Shown here one piece after another: positions 54,014 through 62,065 of a stretch of 64,000 bases of DNA. This DNA is from Fimbriimonas sp. GTDB taxonomy: Bacteria > Armatimonadota > Fimbriimonadia > Fimbriimonadales > Fimbriimonadaceae. The stretch's first letter is position 1, and each line of letters begins with the position of its first letter. The position numbers were made by a program, and so were the translations under genes. The notes under the pieces were generated by a model. It searched no databases. It saw nothing but the letters and a program-made list of their open reading frames with translations, and was not told the origin of the DNA. Location: contig JARLGV010000131.1 of assembly GCA_031292555.1 (NCBI GenBank), positions 1 to 64,000 of the forward strand. Direction: 5' to 3'.

Positions 54014-55059
54014 GGTGAAGGAGCCTCCTTTGGCTCTGATATCGAGGGGGTTCGCGGTGCGGCCGTGGATCCCCTAATGGCGAGAGTTGTCTTGCAAATA
54101 TGCTGTTGGAGCGGAATCGCCGGATCCGCCATCCGGCGCTTCAGGAATTCCCAGCCCATCGCGCACATCGCTTCGACCGGCTGAACGATCGTGGTGATTG
54201 GGCACTCCAGATACTCCGTGTCCTCGATGCCGTCGCATCCGACGATGGCTACTTGCTCGGGCACCTGTATTCCCAGGTCGCAAAGACCGCGGTAGACACC
54301 GATGGCAGTGTCGTCGTTGTGGCAGAACAAGCCGTCCGGGCATCCGTACTTGGCGATGTATTCGCGAATTCCTTGCCTTGCGCCAGCCCGAGAGGGGCTG
54401 GGAACCACGATGTCTTCCGTGGGCCGTCCGGCAGCCTTCATGCCATCTGCGTAGGATGTCGTTCGGGCGTCCTGAAGGCCCCTGGGCGCTTCTTCGTGAA
54501 CATAGGCGATTCGGCGACATCCTATCCCGAGTAAATGGTCGATCGCGTCCCGCGTGCCTCCGTAAAGGTCGACGCCCACGTAATCGACCTGCTCAAGATG
54601 AAATGCTCCAATACTGATGATAGGCGTGTGAAGGTCTGGATGCCGGTGAAGGAAAGTATCCATGTGCTCCGGATACTCGATCGAGATAATGCCGTCTCCC
54701 GGCCAGAGCCCGGGCGCTTGAGTGCTAATGCTCGTTTCGATATCCGAAATCAGCATCTGAAATCCGCTCGCCTTGATCTGGTCCCGAAGGTGAGTCGTGA
54801 TCATCGCGTAGTAGGGCGAGAGGCTGCCTGCCCACAGTGATACGACTTGAGTCGTTCCAGTGACGAGCGCTCGAGCGGCCCGATTCGGCCGGTATCCCAA
54901 CTGCTTTGCCGCGTCCAAGACCCTTTCGCGGGTGGCCGGGGCGATCACGATATCCTGCCTCCCGTTGAGGACATAGGACACCGTGCAACCAGACACGTTC
55001 GCAAGCGCAGCGACATCATTTCGCGTCGGGCGCTTCAGAACGTTGGGGCTTGTGTCCAT
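54010..55059 (-). CDS. LacI-family transcription regulator
   Basis: A 349-residue repressor. The HTH at about 10-65 ([32 protein letters not shown]) includes the hinge. The effector domain has [34 protein letters not shown] and [15 protein letters not shown]. It should respond to a sugar and control the divergent ABC transporter and its own operon. The 41-bp palindrome 5 bases upstream of its start is the obvious operator. It overlaps the pseudopilin gene by 4 bp, so repressor and pseudopilin are made from the same message. Confidence 0.9.
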   Translation of the reverse strand: MDTSPNVLKRPTRNDVAALANVSGCTVSYVLNGRQDIVIAPATRERVLDAAKQLGYRPNRAARALVTGTTQVVSLWAGSLSPYYAMITTHLRDQIKASGFQMLISDIETSISTQAPGLWPGDGIISIEYPEHMDTFLHRHPDLHTPIISIGAFHLEQVDYVGVDLYGGTRDAIDHLLGIGCRRIAYVHEEAPRGLQDARTTSYADGMKAAGRPTEDIVVPSPSRAGARQGIREYIAKYGCPDGLFCHNDDTAIGVYRGLCDLGIQVPEQVAIVGCDGIEDTEYLECPITTIVQPVEAMCAMGWEFLKRRMADPAIPLQQHICKTTLAIRGSTAAPRTPSISEPKEAPSP

Positions 55060-55063
55060 GTCA

Positions 55064-55104
55064 GTGTTATACTACACGTGTCAGTAACACGTGTAGTATA
55101 ACAC
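55064..55104. promoter_or_regulatory. Large perfect palindrome: operator with outward-facing -10 boxes
   Basis: The arms GTGTTATACTACACGTGT (55064-55081) and its exact reverse complement (55087-55104) flank the spacer CAGTA. Each arm contains ACACGTGT, itself a palindrome (55074-55081 and 55087-55094). Each arm also holds a TATAAC that reads outward: 55097-55102 on the plus strand and 55071-55066 on the minus strand. So one symmetric element can give both the divergent promoters and two LacI-type sites 13 bp apart. This is direct sequence observation; binding by the adjacent LacI protein is inference. Confidence 0.8.
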
Positions 55105-55213
55105 CGTTTCTGGTTTTTTGGAGCATTTCTCAAACGTCGTTTCGCCGCTGAGATTCCCCTGAGGCCACGATACGAATGCGTCTCGTGTGAATGAGCAATG
55201 TGGCGATTTCAGC

Positions 55214-57592
55214 ATGAAACTCCTTCCTGCCTTGGTTATCGGGTGGTTGGCAGCGACGGTTCGAGCCGACACGCACCTGGCCGTCTGGGGCGCGCCGCAG
55301 GGGCCTGATTCGATCGCGATCGCCCAAGCGTTCGAGTTGAAGCATCCTCACGTGCGCGTTCGAATGCTCGGCATGGGAGTTGGGCAGATGAACCCGCAGA
55401 AGCTGCTGACCGCGATCGTCGGAGGGTGTCCGCCCGATCTCGTGTACCAAGGGCGCTTCAACATCTGCGACTGGGCAAGTCGAGGGGCCTTCATTGCGCT
55501 CGATGATCTTTTAGCGCGAGACTGGGCTGCCACCGACTGTCCAAGGCGAGAAGATTACTACGATGCTGCCTGGAGCGAGGACGTCTTCGCCGGTCACGTT
55601 TTCGGCGTTCCAACCGAGGCCGACGATCGCGCGCTGTATTGGAATCGCGGGATGTTCCGCCAAAAACGTCATCAGCTTGAGATGGCCGGGCTCGACTGGC
55701 AGCGCGCTCCCCGGACCTGGTCCGAACTACTGCGATACTCGAAAGTTCTGACCGAGAAGGGCAAGTGCCTGGGGTTCATTCCGAACTTCGGAAACGCGTG
55801 GCTCTACTTGTACGCGTTCCAAACCGGCGCGACCTTCCTGTCACCGGACGGTCGCCAATGCACCCTTGCCTCGCCTGAGGCCGCCGAGGCGCTCGACTTC
55901 ATGAGGCAGGGGTACGAAGTCGTGGGCGGCTACTCGTCGGCCAACGTGTTTCAGTCGGGATTCCAGGACGGCGAGAACGACCCGTTCATCGCGGGACGGG
56001 TCGCGATGAAGATCGACGGCGACTGGTCGCTTGCCGGGCTCGCCCGCTATGGCTTGGCCCTCGATTTTGCGGTGGCGCCCCCTCCGACCCCCGATGATCG
56101 ATACGCCAGAACCGGACGGTTTGCAGGCGTTCAGGACCGCTTCGTCACATGGACGGGAGGCTGGTGCTACGCCATGCCGAGGGGCTGCCCACACCGGGAG
56201 CTGGCCTGGCAATTCATGAAGTTCGCCACGAGCTTGGAGGGGAGGCTGATCGGGAATCGAGCCCTCGCGATGGCGGATCGGGCGAAGGGACGCGTCTACA
56301 TTCCGCGCATTCAAGGTCTTAAGGCTGCCAACGAAGTGCTTTACCGGCTTTATCGGCCCGCCGACCCACGGTTCGCCGAAGCGATCAAGGTTCATATCGG
56401 CCTGATGAACGTCTCGCGGGTTCGTCCGCCGACGAAAGTGGGCCAGCTTCTTTGGGACGCTCACGTGCGGGCCACCGAGGAAACGCTTCTGGGCAAGGCG
56501 TCTGCGCTAGCCGCCCTAACTGTGGAACAGCAGACTGTTCAGCGCGAACTGGACCTGCTTAATGGAAGGCATAGGTACCCGGTGGTGTCGATGGCGTGGA
56601 TGGGTGGCATCGCTTTCCTCGCATTCCTTGTCGCGCTTGGCGTGTCGATCGTGTCCTGGCGCAAGGCACGTCTCGGCCGGCTTGCCAGGCACGAAGCGCG
56701 GTGGGGTTACCTCTGCATAGCGCCGTGGGTGATCGGCTTTCTCGTTCTGACCGTCGAGCCGATGCTGGCTTCGCTGTTCTTCAGCTTCACCGACTACGAC
56801 GTACTATCGCCTCCCCGGTGGGTTGGCGCCAGGAACTACCTCGATATGGTCGGGCCGGATCATGGCAACGTGCTCAAGGCGTTCGGCAACGCCGCATATT
56901 TGGCGGGAGTGGGGGTTCCTCTCGGAATCGTATCCGGCCTCGCGGTAGCCCTCCTTTTGAACTCGGGCGTTCGCGGCATCCGGTTTTACAGGCTGGTCTT
57001 CTATCTCCCCGCGATCGTTCCGGTCGCCGCGAGTTCGGTGCTTTGGATCTGGTTGCTGACGCCCGACACCAAGCAAGGGCTCATCAACTCCCTATGGTCA
57101 TCGACGATTGGGACTTGGTTGTCTCTGCCATCCCCGGGATGGCTGACGGCGGAGGCCTGGGCGAAGCCCGCATTGATTCTGATGGGAGTTTGGGGCGCCG
57201 GAAGCGGTATGGTGCTTTGGCTCGCCGGTCTCAAGGGCGTTCCGTCTAGCCTATATGAGGCGGCTGAGATCGACGGGGCGAGCCCCGTGTGTTCGTTTCG
57301 CAACGTCACTCTTCCGATGCTGAGTCCGGTTCTGTTCTTCAACATCGTTATGGGCTTCATCGGGGCGATTCAGGAGTTTGACCGGGTCTATATCATGAGC
57401 CCGGAAGGAACGAACGGCCCGAGCGACTCGCTCTTGGTCCCTGCCAAATACCTGTTCACCAACGCCTTCACCTACTTCAAGATCGGCTACGCCAGTGCTC
57501 TGGCATGGACGATCCTGGCCGTCATCCTCTTGATCACCCTGGTCCAATTCCGTCTCGCCCGGTTTTGGGTCCATGAGGAGACAGGCAAGTGA
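55214..57592 (+). CDS. Sugar ABC transporter: substrate-binding protein fused to MalF-like permease
   Basis: A 792-residue fusion. The signal peptide/anchor is at 1-18 (MKLLPALVIGWLAATVRA). An extracellular solute-binding domain spans about 20-450 (family 1, with VPTEADDRALYWNRGMF and FIAGRVAMKIDGDWSLAG). A linker helix near 460-485 leads to a MalF-type permease at about 495-792, with WGYLCIAPWVIGFLV and the EAA loop EAAEIDGASPVCSFRNVTLP. These parts are normally two proteins. The fusion fixes one binding domain per transporter. Divergent from the LacI gene and behind the palindromic operator. ATG 55214 is chosen because it gives the signal peptide. Confidence 0.85.
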   Translation: MKLLPALVIGWLAATVRADTHLAVWGAPQGPDSIAIAQAFELKHPHVRVRMLGMGVGQMNPQKLLTAIVGGCPPDLVYQGRFNICDWASRGAFIALDDLLARDWAATDCPRREDYYDAAWSEDVFAGHVFGVPTEADDRALYWNRGMFRQKRHQLEMAGLDWQRAPRTWSELLRYSKVLTEKGKCLGFIPNFGNAWLYLYAFQTGATFLSPDGRQCTLASPEAAEALDFMRQGYEVVGGYSSANVFQSGFQDGENDPFIAGRVAMKIDGDWSLAGLARYGLALDFAVAPPPTPDDRYARTGRFAGVQDRFVTWTGGWCYAMPRGCPHRELAWQFMKFATSLEGRLIGNRALAMADRAKGRVYIPRIQGLKAANEVLYRLYRPADPRFAEAIKVHIGLMNVSRVRPPTKVGQLLWDAHVRATEETLLGKASALAALTVEQQTVQRELDLLNGRHRYPVVSMAWMGGIAFLAFLVALGVSIVSWRKARLGRLARHEARWGYLCIAPWVIGFLVLTVEPMLASLFFSFTDYDVLSPPRWVGARNYLDMVGPDHGNVLKAFGNAAYLAGVGVPLGIVSGLAVALLLNSGVRGIRFYRLVFYLPAIVPVAASSVLWIWLLTPDTKQGLINSLWSSTIGTWLSLPSPGWLTAEAWAKPALILMGVWGAGSGMVLWLAGLKGVPSSLYEAAEIDGASPVCSFRNVTLPMLSPVLFFNIVMGFIGAIQEFDRVYIMSPEGTNGPSDSLLVPAKYLFTNAFTYFKIGYASALAWTILAVILLITLVQFRLARFWVHEETGK

Positions 57593-59250
57593 GTTCCAAC
57601 CTGCTGGTTGCCATCGGTACTCTGTCGGCCTGGATTGGCGCCGTCTGCTTGCTGCGCGGTCTCTACCTCGGCCTGAGCCACCGGCCGGGATTCGGGTGGC
57701 CGGCAGGAGTGGGAGGATCTCTCTTTCTTTTGGCGGCCTCGTTGCCGACCTTCGAGGGGAGGTTGGAGGTCCCGTTGATTTGGGTCGTCCTGCCGTTCAC
57801 CGGATGGATGGCGGTGATGTTCGGCTTGCTGGCAGCGGCCTATACCGGAAAAGCGGTGTTGGACTCGAATCCGAAGCTGCTTCTGCGAGCGGGAGTGTCC
57901 CTGGCGGCAGCGATCCTGCTCGTGGCCCTCTATCGCGCGGATCCAGAGAACCGGTTTGTCCTCTTGCGCGGAAGCATTCGTTTGTCCGCCGAGGGGGCGC
58001 TCGCGATCGTGGGGTTTGCCGCCGCCGCCGTGGCGGTCATGGCAAGCGCTGGCCGCCGAGCCCGGGAACGTGGGCGGCTTTGGGCGACCCATGCGACGCT
58101 GTTGGCCGGTTGCGTCGTGTTCGGCATGCCGTTTGCGTGGTTGATGGTGACCAGTTTCAAGGAAGACCGGGACATGGCCAGTCCAAACGGCATCGTCTGG
58201 ATTCCGCGCGTTCAACGAACGGTGCCGTACATGGACCGGAAAGATCCGCTTTTGGAAGGCGAGTTCGAGGGGAACTGGGTCCAAGCCACACTGGCGGGCA
58301 AAGACGCGACCGGGAACTACATCGTCGAGGTGCAGAGGCCCTACAGCTTGCGCGGGGTCTCGTTCACAGGGCGCCCAAGCTCCTTTCGCGTCGTCGAGAA
58401 GGACGCGCCGATGGTCTCCGGGGTTGGGTTCACCGGATTTGTCGTTCGCGAGCTCAGTGACGGCCGGAGGGTGGTCCAATTCCTGTCGCCTCCCGCCGAC
58501 AAGGGAAGTCAGAGAACGTATCTGGCATCCGAGCTGGAGCCGATTCGCGATATCGGTCTGAGGACACAGAACTATACGGAGGCGATGGAGGCGATGCCGC
58601 CGGAGACCCGGCACGGTCTCGTCTATTTGAAGAACACATTGATTCTGGTCGTCATGGGCGTCTTTGGCACGCTGCTCAGTTCGTCGCTGGTGGCGTATGG
58701 CTTTGCTCGCCTCCGGTTTCCCGGTCGGGACCTGATCTTCAAGATCCTGCTCGCCACGATGATGCTGCCCGGGGCAGTGACGCTGCTTCCCCAGTTCCTT
58801 TTGTTCCGATCGCTGGGATGGATCGATTCTCTTCTTCCGCTATGGGTTCCCGCGTTCTTCGCCAGCGCATTCAACGTGTTCCTCATTCGGCAGTTCTTCG
58901 TTCAAATCCCGACCGAGTTGGAGGACGCGGGGAAGATCGACGGCGCAAGCGTTTTAGGCATCTTCTGGCGGATCATGCTCCCCCAGATCAAGCCGGCCCT
59001 GGCTGTCGTCGCGATCTGGACGTTCATGGGCGCCTGGAACAACTTCATGGGACCGCTGATCTACGTGAACAGCCCCGAGAACATGCCGCTCAGCTACGCA
59101 CTGCAGCTATTCCAAACCGAGAAAGGCGGCAACCCGGGGCTGATGATGGCATTCGCCACGCTGACCGTCCTCCCCGTCATCGCCCTCTTCATGTTCACTC
59201 AGAAGTACTTCATCGAAGGCGTAACCCTCTCGGGATTGGGTGGGCGCTAG
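57589..59250 (+). CDS. MalG-like sugar ABC permease with extra N-terminal helices and a large insertion
   Basis: A 553-residue protein, about twice the usual MalG length. Residues 1-150 hold about four extra helices. The MalG fold then begins (PFAWLMVTSFKEDRDM). About 150 extra residues, probably periplasmic and beta-rich, are inserted before NYTEAMEAM. The core continues with YLKNTLILVVMGVFGTLLSS and the EAA loop EDAGKIDGASVLGIFWRIMLP. GTG 57589 overlaps the previous stop (GTGA). No ATPase gene lies nearby, so a shared MsiK-type ATPase encoded elsewhere must energise it. Confidence 0.8.
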   Translation: MSSNLLVAIGTLSAWIGAVCLLRGLYLGLSHRPGFGWPAGVGGSLFLLAASLPTFEGRLEVPLIWVVLPFTGWMAVMFGLLAAAYTGKAVLDSNPKLLLRAGVSLAAAILLVALYRADPENRFVLLRGSIRLSAEGALAIVGFAAAAVAVMASAGRRARERGRLWATHATLLAGCVVFGMPFAWLMVTSFKEDRDMASPNGIVWIPRVQRTVPYMDRKDPLLEGEFEGNWVQATLAGKDATGNYIVEVQRPYSLRGVSFTGRPSSFRVVEKDAPMVSGVGFTGFVVRELSDGRRVVQFLSPPADKGSQRTYLASELEPIRDIGLRTQNYTEAMEAMPPETRHGLVYLKNTLILVVMGVFGTLLSSSLVAYGFARLRFPGRDLIFKILLATMMLPGAVTLLPQFLLFRSLGWIDSLLPLWVPAFFASAFNVFLIRQFFVQIPTELEDAGKIDGASVLGIFWRIMLPQIKPALAVVAIWTFMGAWNNFMGPLIYVNSPENMPLSYALQLFQTEKGGNPGLMMAFATLTVLPVIALFMFTQKYFIEGVTLSGLGGR

Positions 59251-59410
59251 AGAGGGATTTCAATAGGAGCGGCGGTAGCGCACGCGATTCGCTGCAAGAA
59301 AATTTCTTTTGGGGGGGGCAACACTCTCCGAGTGGTACAATGAAAGCCCTCCTCCATAGGGAGAAGAGAGCGATCCCGTTGCGGGAGCGATATGGAACTT
59401 CGCAGGCACG
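59251..59410. other. Leader region of higBA with a G8 tract
   Basis: This gap holds AAGAAAATTTCTT (59296-59308, a small inverted repeat), a run of eight G at 59311-59318, and TACAAT at 59336-59341 as a possible -10 box. A small hairpin GATCCCG-TTG-CGGGAGC lies near 59372-59388. The G run lies where a spacer upstream of the -10 box would be, so length changes in it could alter expression. No clear -35 is visible. Confidence 0.35.
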
Positions 59411-59710
59411 ATGCACGTCATAGCTAAACGAACCCTGCGCGAGCATTGGGAAAAGCCGGGTCGAGAGGACTCCCAGGAACCTCTCGAAGCTTGGTATGCC
59501 GAGGCGAAGTCCGCTCTCTGGAGGAATTTCGGCGACATCAAGCAGACGTCGGCGACCGCCAGTGGCGTGGCCAATAACCGCGTGGTGCTTAACATCGGCG
59601 GGAACAAATACCGGCTGATCGTGAAGATCAACTATCCGGGAGGGATCGTTTTCATCCGGTTCGTCGGCACTCACCAGGAATACGATCGAATCGATGCGAG
59701 GAGCATATGA
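59411..59710 (+). CDS. higB: HigB-type toxin (mRNA interferase)
   Basis: A 99-residue RelE-superfamily toxin of the HigB group, which cuts mRNA on the ribosome. Typical blocks are MHVIAKRTLREHWEK near the start, LEAWYAEAKSALWRNFGDIK, NKYRLIVKINYPGGIVFIRF and GTHQEYDRID. The length is normal for the family and the motifs are intact. The stop overlaps the antitoxin start by ATGA (59707-59710). The toxin-first order is characteristic of higBA. Confidence 0.9.
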   Translation: MHVIAKRTLREHWEKPGREDSQEPLEAWYAEAKSALWRNFGDIKQTSATASGVANNRVVLNIGGNKYRLIVKINYPGGIVFIRFVGTHQEYDRIDARSI

Positions 59711-60912
59711 ACAAAACCCACATCCGACCCATCCGTAATGACGAGGATCACTCGTGGGCCCTTGCTCGCATTGAGGAATTGATGGACGCGACTCCGGAAA
59801 GCCCCGAGATGGACGAGCTTGAGGTTCTGGCTCAACTAGTCGAACTCTATGAGGATCAACGTTGGCCGATTGGGATGCCTACTGCGATTGCCGCCATAAA
59901 ATTCCGAATGGACCAAGCTGGCCTAACCCGGCGTGACCTCGAACCTTACATCGGCAGTTCGGGAAAGGTCTCGGAAGTCCTCAGTGGCAAGCAACCCTTG
60001 ACCCTCAAAATGATCCGGGCCTTGCACCGACACCTTGGAATTCCCTCCGAGGTTTTGCTTGGATCTCCTGACAGTCAGCTTGCTGATGATGGTTTAGCCG
60101 AGGATGCCGACAAGTATCCGCTTCGAGAAATGGCGGCCAAAGGGTGGTTTGACGGCTTTGGTGACGTCAAAGGTCGTCCTGAGGAGGCTATTCGTTGGCT
60201 ATCCGCGCGGGCGGGAGTGGCTCCCGGAAAGCTCGCCGCCTATTGTCGCAAGAATGACGAAGTGCGGCAGAACGCCAAAATGGACTCCTACGCCTTCCAG
60301 GCTTGGTGTCTTCAGGTGTTCGCTCGGGCGGCTGAAGTGCCACTTCGCACCCGGTATGAGTCTGGCTTTATCGACGACGAAGTTCTTCGCCAGGTTGCGA
60401 CGCTCAGCGTCCTTCCAGAAGGCCCTAGGAGAGCCCAAGAGTTCCTTGCCCAACTTGGAATTCGACTGGTCATCGTCGAGCACCTCAAGAGAACCTATCT
60501 CGACGGAGCCGCCATGCTCATGACCGACGGATCTCCGGTCATCGCCCTGACACTTCGGTACGATCGGATCGACAGTTTTTGGAACAACCTGGTTCACGAA
60601 CTGGTGCACGTGAAGAATGACCTGCAAGGCGACTGCGACATCGTCTATGACGACTTCAGCATTCCTTCCATAGGTAGCGAGATTGAGCGACGCGCGGATA
60701 CTGAAGCCGCCGACGCGCTGATCCCGCCAGGCGTGTTGCCAAAGAACGTCGAGGTTCTTGAAGACCTCGACACCGACGACCTCGTCGTCTACGCCCGCCG
60801 TGCCCGAGTTCACCCTGCGATCATTGCCGGGCGAGTGCGAAACGATACGGGCAACTGGAAGAAATTCGCGCGACTCGTCGCGCACGAAGAAGTGAAATCC
60901 TACTTTGCGTGA
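59707..60912 (+). CDS. higA: HigA antitoxin fused to ImmA/IrrE-type zinc metallopeptidase
   Basis: A 401-residue protein. Residues 1 to about 120 are a COG5499-type HigA antitoxin with an HTH (AIAAIKFRMDQAGLTRRDLE, SSGKVSEVLSGKQPLTLKMI). Residues about 210-400 are a zinc peptidase of the ImmA/IrrE family, with H297-E298-x-x-H301 (HELVH) and E327 in IERRADTEAADALIP as probable third ligand. Normal HigA is about 100-140 residues. The fusion could let the protein cleave itself or another repressor on stress and so release the toxin, or it could degrade a phage protein. Motifs look intact, so activity is plausible. Function beyond antitoxin is inference. Confidence 0.85.
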   Translation: MNKTHIRPIRNDEDHSWALARIEELMDATPESPEMDELEVLAQLVELYEDQRWPIGMPTAIAAIKFRMDQAGLTRRDLEPYIGSSGKVSEVLSGKQPLTLKMIRALHRHLGIPSEVLLGSPDSQLADDGLAEDADKYPLREMAAKGWFDGFGDVKGRPEEAIRWLSARAGVAPGKLAAYCRKNDEVRQNAKMDSYAFQAWCLQVFARAAEVPLRTRYESGFIDDEVLRQVATLSVLPEGPRRAQEFLAQLGIRLVIVEHLKRTYLDGAAMLMTDGSPVIALTLRYDRIDSFWNNLVHELVHVKNDLQGDCDIVYDDFSIPSIGSEIERRADTEAADALIPPGVLPKNVEVLEDLDTDDLVVYARRARVHPAIIAGRVRNDTGNWKKFARLVAHEEVKSYFA

Positions 60913-61175
60913 CGAATTCTGAGTCGAGCCCGGCGGATATAGAGGCGAGCGGCATTTTACTAGGGGATTACGAGACCGAAGGCGGCGGAAATGGCCCACT
61001 CGCGAAATATCGAAACAGGGATTGCGTACGCGCTAAGTATCCTTGACGGCGCACGGCGTCTGGCAAAGAGGCGTCCAGGGCTTGAAAGAGAAGAAGGAAC
61101 CTCCCCAACTTGTTTCCGCGTGACAATTGAGGCGGGAAGCCATAATTTTAGGGCTGTACACGTCTGAGAAGTCCC

Positions 61176-61451
61176 ATGCACCAAGTCCAAATCGCCGATC
61201 AGCTCTACCAAGAAGCCGAGAAACGTGCTCGTGTTGCCGGCTTTGCCACCGTCGACGAGTACGTCGCCGACGCTCTGGCCGCTGACTTGCACGAGGAGGG
61301 CTTCGACCACCTGTTCACGCCGGAGCGTATCGCACACTTCGACCGAATCTCCGCCGAAGTGAAGGCAGGCGGCAAGACTTACACGCCCGATGAAGTGCGC
61401 GAGCACTTCCGCAAGAAATGGGAAGGATGGCCAGAAAACCCGACAAGCTGA
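61176..61451 (+). CDS. Small antitoxin-like protein
   Basis: A 91-residue protein. The first 45 residues (VQIADQLYQEAEKRARVAGF, TVDEYVADALAADL) read like a ribbon-helix-helix DNA-binding antitoxin. The C-terminal half (HFDRISAEVKAGGKTYTPDE, VREHFRKKWE) is a typical toxin-binding tail. It overlaps the start of the broken RelE/ParE-like gene that follows by 25 bases. It therefore looks like the surviving antitoxin of a second toxin-antitoxin pair next to higBA. Confidence 0.65.
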   Translation: MHQVQIADQLYQEAEKRARVAGFATVDEYVADALAADLHEEGFDHLFTPERIAHFDRISAEVKAGGKTYTPDEVREHFRKKWEGWPENPTS

Positions 61452-61768
61452 CCGTCTCTTACACTCCCAAAGCCGAAGCAACCCTGGACGATAACTGGGA
61501 GTGGAACGCTCACCAGTTCGACCGCGACCACGTGATGCGATAAATCGACTTCCTCCGTGCCGAGACCGACAAACTCGAAACCGGCTACCTTCGCGGCAGA
61601 CGGGTTCCCACCCGTTCGGGCTACCGTTACATCACCATCAAAAGACGCACCAAAGGGCACGGACATGTTGTGGTTTATGAAATCATCGGCGCCATCATCC
61701 AAATCCTTGATTACTTCCACACCCGTCAAGACTGGAAAAATAAGCTCGCAGAAGGGCAGCAACCATGA
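61427..61768 (+). pseudogene. RelE/ParE-like toxin with one in-frame stop
   Basis: From ATG 61427 (GGAAGG just upstream) an open frame of 113 codons runs to TGA 61766-61768, except for TAA at 61541-61543 (codon 39). The first part reads ARKPDKLTVSYTPKAEATLD and EWNAHQFDRDHVMR. After the stop come IDFLRAETDKLETGYLRG, VPTRSGYRYITIKRR, then GHVVVYEI and ILDYFHTRQDWKNKL. That is the order and spacing of RelE/ParE toxins, including the last strand. The single stop and otherwise clean frame suggest recent inactivation. Confidence 0.7.
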
Positions 61769-61839
61769 GGTTTGACGCCCTGGCCAGTTCGCCGTACGGT
61801 GACCCAAGTGCTGTGTGAGGCCCGTTTGGAATCATACAG

Positions 61840-61974
61840 ATGGGAAACGTCGAGCGTGACACAGTGGGTGAGGTCTTCAAAGCGCTCTAGGAGATCGAGG
61901 CCGGCGCCGCGGTCGCGCCTGTTCCGAGGACTCAACGAATCACGTACCTGCCGATGGCAAGGCGTAGAGCCTGA
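61840..61974 (+). pseudogene. Possible short coding remnant
   Basis: From ATG 61840 the frame reads MGNVERDTVGEVFKAL, a TAG stop, then EIEAGAAVAPVPRTQRIT and YLPMARRRA before TGA. The composition looks protein-like across the TAG, but I recognise no family and the stretch is short. The remaining sequence between 61769 and 62065 shows nothing else. Confidence 0.2.
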
Positions 61975-62065
61975 TGGCGACGGAGTGCCTAGAGGCGCCA
62001 CGATTGCCTGTCCTTCGTGGCTCGAAGCCTTAAGGCCGCTTGCCCTATGCTGACCGAAGAGGCGG

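Noticed and set aside
57487-58614. A 375-codon minus-strand frame opposite the two permeases
   Set aside because: Rich in Arg, Gln and His, with no motifs; the permeases on the plus strand are unambiguous.
60960-61481. A 173-codon minus-strand frame covering the small antitoxin gene
   Set aside because: The plus-strand antitoxin and toxin frames are protein-like and coupled; this frame has no family signal.
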